A stretch of 5,812 nt of DNA from Gordonia sp. (in: high G+C Gram-positive bacteria) (GTDB lineage: Bacteria; Actinomycetota; Actinomycetes; Mycobacteriales; Mycobacteriaceae), in NCBI GenBank assembly GCA_030152405.1, contig JASLJL010000229.1, positions 1 to 5,812 on the forward strand. Direction: 5' to 3'. A model generated the notes under the pieces. It was not told the origin of the DNA. It made no database searches and saw nothing but the letters and a program-made list of their open reading frames with translations. Position 1 is the first letter of the stretch. Each line of letters opens with the position of its first letter. Positions 4,955 to 5,812 of the stretch are shown here, piece after piece. Made by a program: the position numbers and the translations under genes.

Positions 4955-5812
4955 TTCGCGAGAGCCTTCTCGAGTGCTGTGATCTGGGCGGACTGCCACG
5001 CGATGTAGTCGGTGACGCCCTCGGGCAGGGTCTCGGTGAACTCGATGACGGGGACACCCGCCTTGCGTGCGGTCGCGAGCACGGCCTCGGTGGCCGGGTC
5101 GACGGCCTGCACGTTGTAGATGAGCGCCGACACCTTGCGTCCGGTCAGCAGGTCGTCGAAGGCGGCGCGATCGGCTGCCGACGGCGACTGACCCTCTTCG
5201 ACGGCGGCGGTGAATCCCGCGGGCGCGACGTCGGAGATCCCGGCGGATTCCAGCATGGCGGTGGCCAGCGGTTCCGTCGCGGCGACGCGTGTGTTCGGAT
5301 GCGTGGTCTTGATGGTGGCGAGACGTGCTCGCAGGGCGTCCGCACTGGTGCGGAAGGCCTTCGCATTCGCCCGGTACTCGGCCGCGTGGGCGGGTGCGAC
5401 CGAGGAGAGTGCGTCGGCGATCCGATCGGCGGTGTCGGCGACGACCGCGAGGTCGTAGAACGCGTGCTCCTGCGAATGATCGTGGCCTTCGTGGGCGGAG
5501 GTGCTGCTCGCGTCGAGGGCGGTCACCTTCTCGCCCTTCGCGTCGGCGGCGGCGCGCTCCATGTACTCGTCGTAGTGACCGCCGTTCATGACGATCACGT
5601 TGGCGTCGAGCACCTTCGCGGTGTCCGCGTTGGTCGGCTCGAACTCGTGCGGATCGCCGCCCGGTGCGGTGAACAATGCACTGACGTCGGCGTTCTCGCC
5701 CGCCACCGCCTCGGCCACGGAGGCCCACACGTCGGTCGACGCGACGACGACCGGATGATCGGTCTGCTGCGGCCCCGAGTCGTCGGAGCATGCGGCGACG
5801 GAGACGGCGAGG
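4951..5812 (-). CDS. Metal ABC transporter substrate-binding lipoprotein (ZnuA/TroA-like), N-terminus cut by window edge
   Basis: About 286 residues are in the window. The start codon lies beyond 5812, but the end of the signal peptide is visible as a SVAAC lipobox with the lipidated Cys at 5788-5790. A lipid-anchored cluster A-I solute-binding protein outside the membrane is therefore expected. Likely metal ligands are the His of GGDPHEFEP (codon 5647-5649), the His of EHAFYD (5464-5466), a Glu in ATEP (5272-5274) where many relatives have His, and an acidic residue near FTETLP (Glu at 5032-5034). A short His-rich loop spans 5464-5493 (five His including the EHAF one), as in zinc-binding members. 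The C-terminal part (NVQAVDP, VPVIEFTETLP, YIAWQ) matches the family. It is first of a three-gene operon and overlaps the ATPase start as GTGA. Zn2+ is the likeliest cargo, Mn2+ possible. An internal ATG at 5730 is not the start, because it lies after the lipobox. Confidence 0.92.
   Translation of the reverse strand, partial: LAVSVAACSDDSGPQQTDHPVVVASTDVWASVAEAVAGENADVSALFTAPGGDPHEFEPTNADTAKVLDANVIVMNGGHYDEYMERAAADAKGEKVTALDASSTSAHEGHDHSQEHAFYDLAVVADTADRIADALSSVAPAHAAEYRANAKAFRTSADALRARLATIKTTHPNTRVAATEPLATAMLESAGISDVAPAGFTAAVEEGQSPSAADRAAFDDLLTGRKVSALIYNVQAVDPATEAVLATARKAGVPVIEFTETLPEGVTDYIAWQSAQITALEKALAK
4965..4971 (-). promoter_or_regulatory. Ribosome binding site deciding the GTG start of the ATPase gene
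   Basis: GAGAAGG on the minus strand ends 10 nt before the GTG at 4954, inside the last codons of the binding-protein gene. Spacing is slightly long but acceptable. It supports GTG, since no ATG occurs in frame before the Walker A coding region. Confidence 0.55.

Noticed and set aside
5728..5730. ATG as the start of the metal-binding protein.
   Set aside because: The frame continues upstream through a lipobox (Cys at 5788-5790), so the true start lies outside the window.
4955..5791. Long minus-strand reading frame continuous with the ATPase, as if it had a large N-terminal domain.
   Set aside because: It lies out of frame over the binding-protein gene and reads as Arg-rich low-complexity protein. 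The ATPase begins at the GTG in the GTGA overlap.
1..5812. Search for mobile elements, tRNA, CRISPR repeats, toxin-antitoxin or defence genes.
   Set aside because: No transposase motifs, direct terminal repeats, tRNA-like folds, spaced repeats or small paired genes were seen. Gene content and base composition look uniform and chromosomal.

Overview
The window looks like ordinary chromosome from a high-GC actinobacterium. A mycolic-acid-containing member of the Mycobacteriales (Gordonia, Williamsia or Rhodococcus-like) is my best guess. The reasons are the very GC-rich third codon positions, GTG starts, SD-poor divergent starts behind TANNNT hexamers, two lipobox lipoproteins and a DUF2599-type lipoprotein. 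The genus is inference; no rRNA or other marker gene is present.

Layout from left to right. (1) Positions 1-1196, minus strand: pxpA (5-oxoprolinase subunit A, LamB/YcsF family), overlapped by 4 bp at its stop by a RarD-type EamA transporter that runs off the left edge. (2) Positions 1197-1241: a 45-bp divergent promoter region, the only intergenic space of any size. It carries one TANNNT hexamer facing each way, each placed so that transcription would begin at or within about a base of the start codon, and a TAACCG-N12-CGGTTA inverted repeat touching both hexamers. (3) Positions 1242-3301, plus strand: a type B carboxylesterase with a complete catalytic triad, then a DUF2599-like lipoprotein that overlaps it by 4 bp (GTGA). 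(4) Positions 3309-5812, minus strand: a three-gene metal ABC importer of the ZnuABC/MntABC class. The order is substrate-binding lipoprotein (N-terminus off the right edge), ATPase, permease, with 4-bp overlaps at both junctions. This operon converges on the lipoprotein gene with only 7 bp between the stop codons.

How the genes work together. The right-hand operon encodes a complete high-affinity importer for a divalent metal, most likely Zn2+, with Mn2+ possible. Its promoter, and any Zur or MntR operator, lies outside the window. PxpA is one subunit of a three-part 5-oxoproline-opening enzyme whose PxpB and PxpC partners are not seen here. The esterase and lipoprotein appear translationally coupled, but I can name no substrate or shared pathway.

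All four same-strand junctions are 4-nt overlaps and coding occupies nearly everything. I see no tRNA, rRNA, CRISPR array, insertion sequence, phage gene or toxin-antitoxin pair. I do not see an undescribed multi-gene system. The most interesting items are the compact divergent promoter and the uncharacterised lipoprotein coupled to the esterase.
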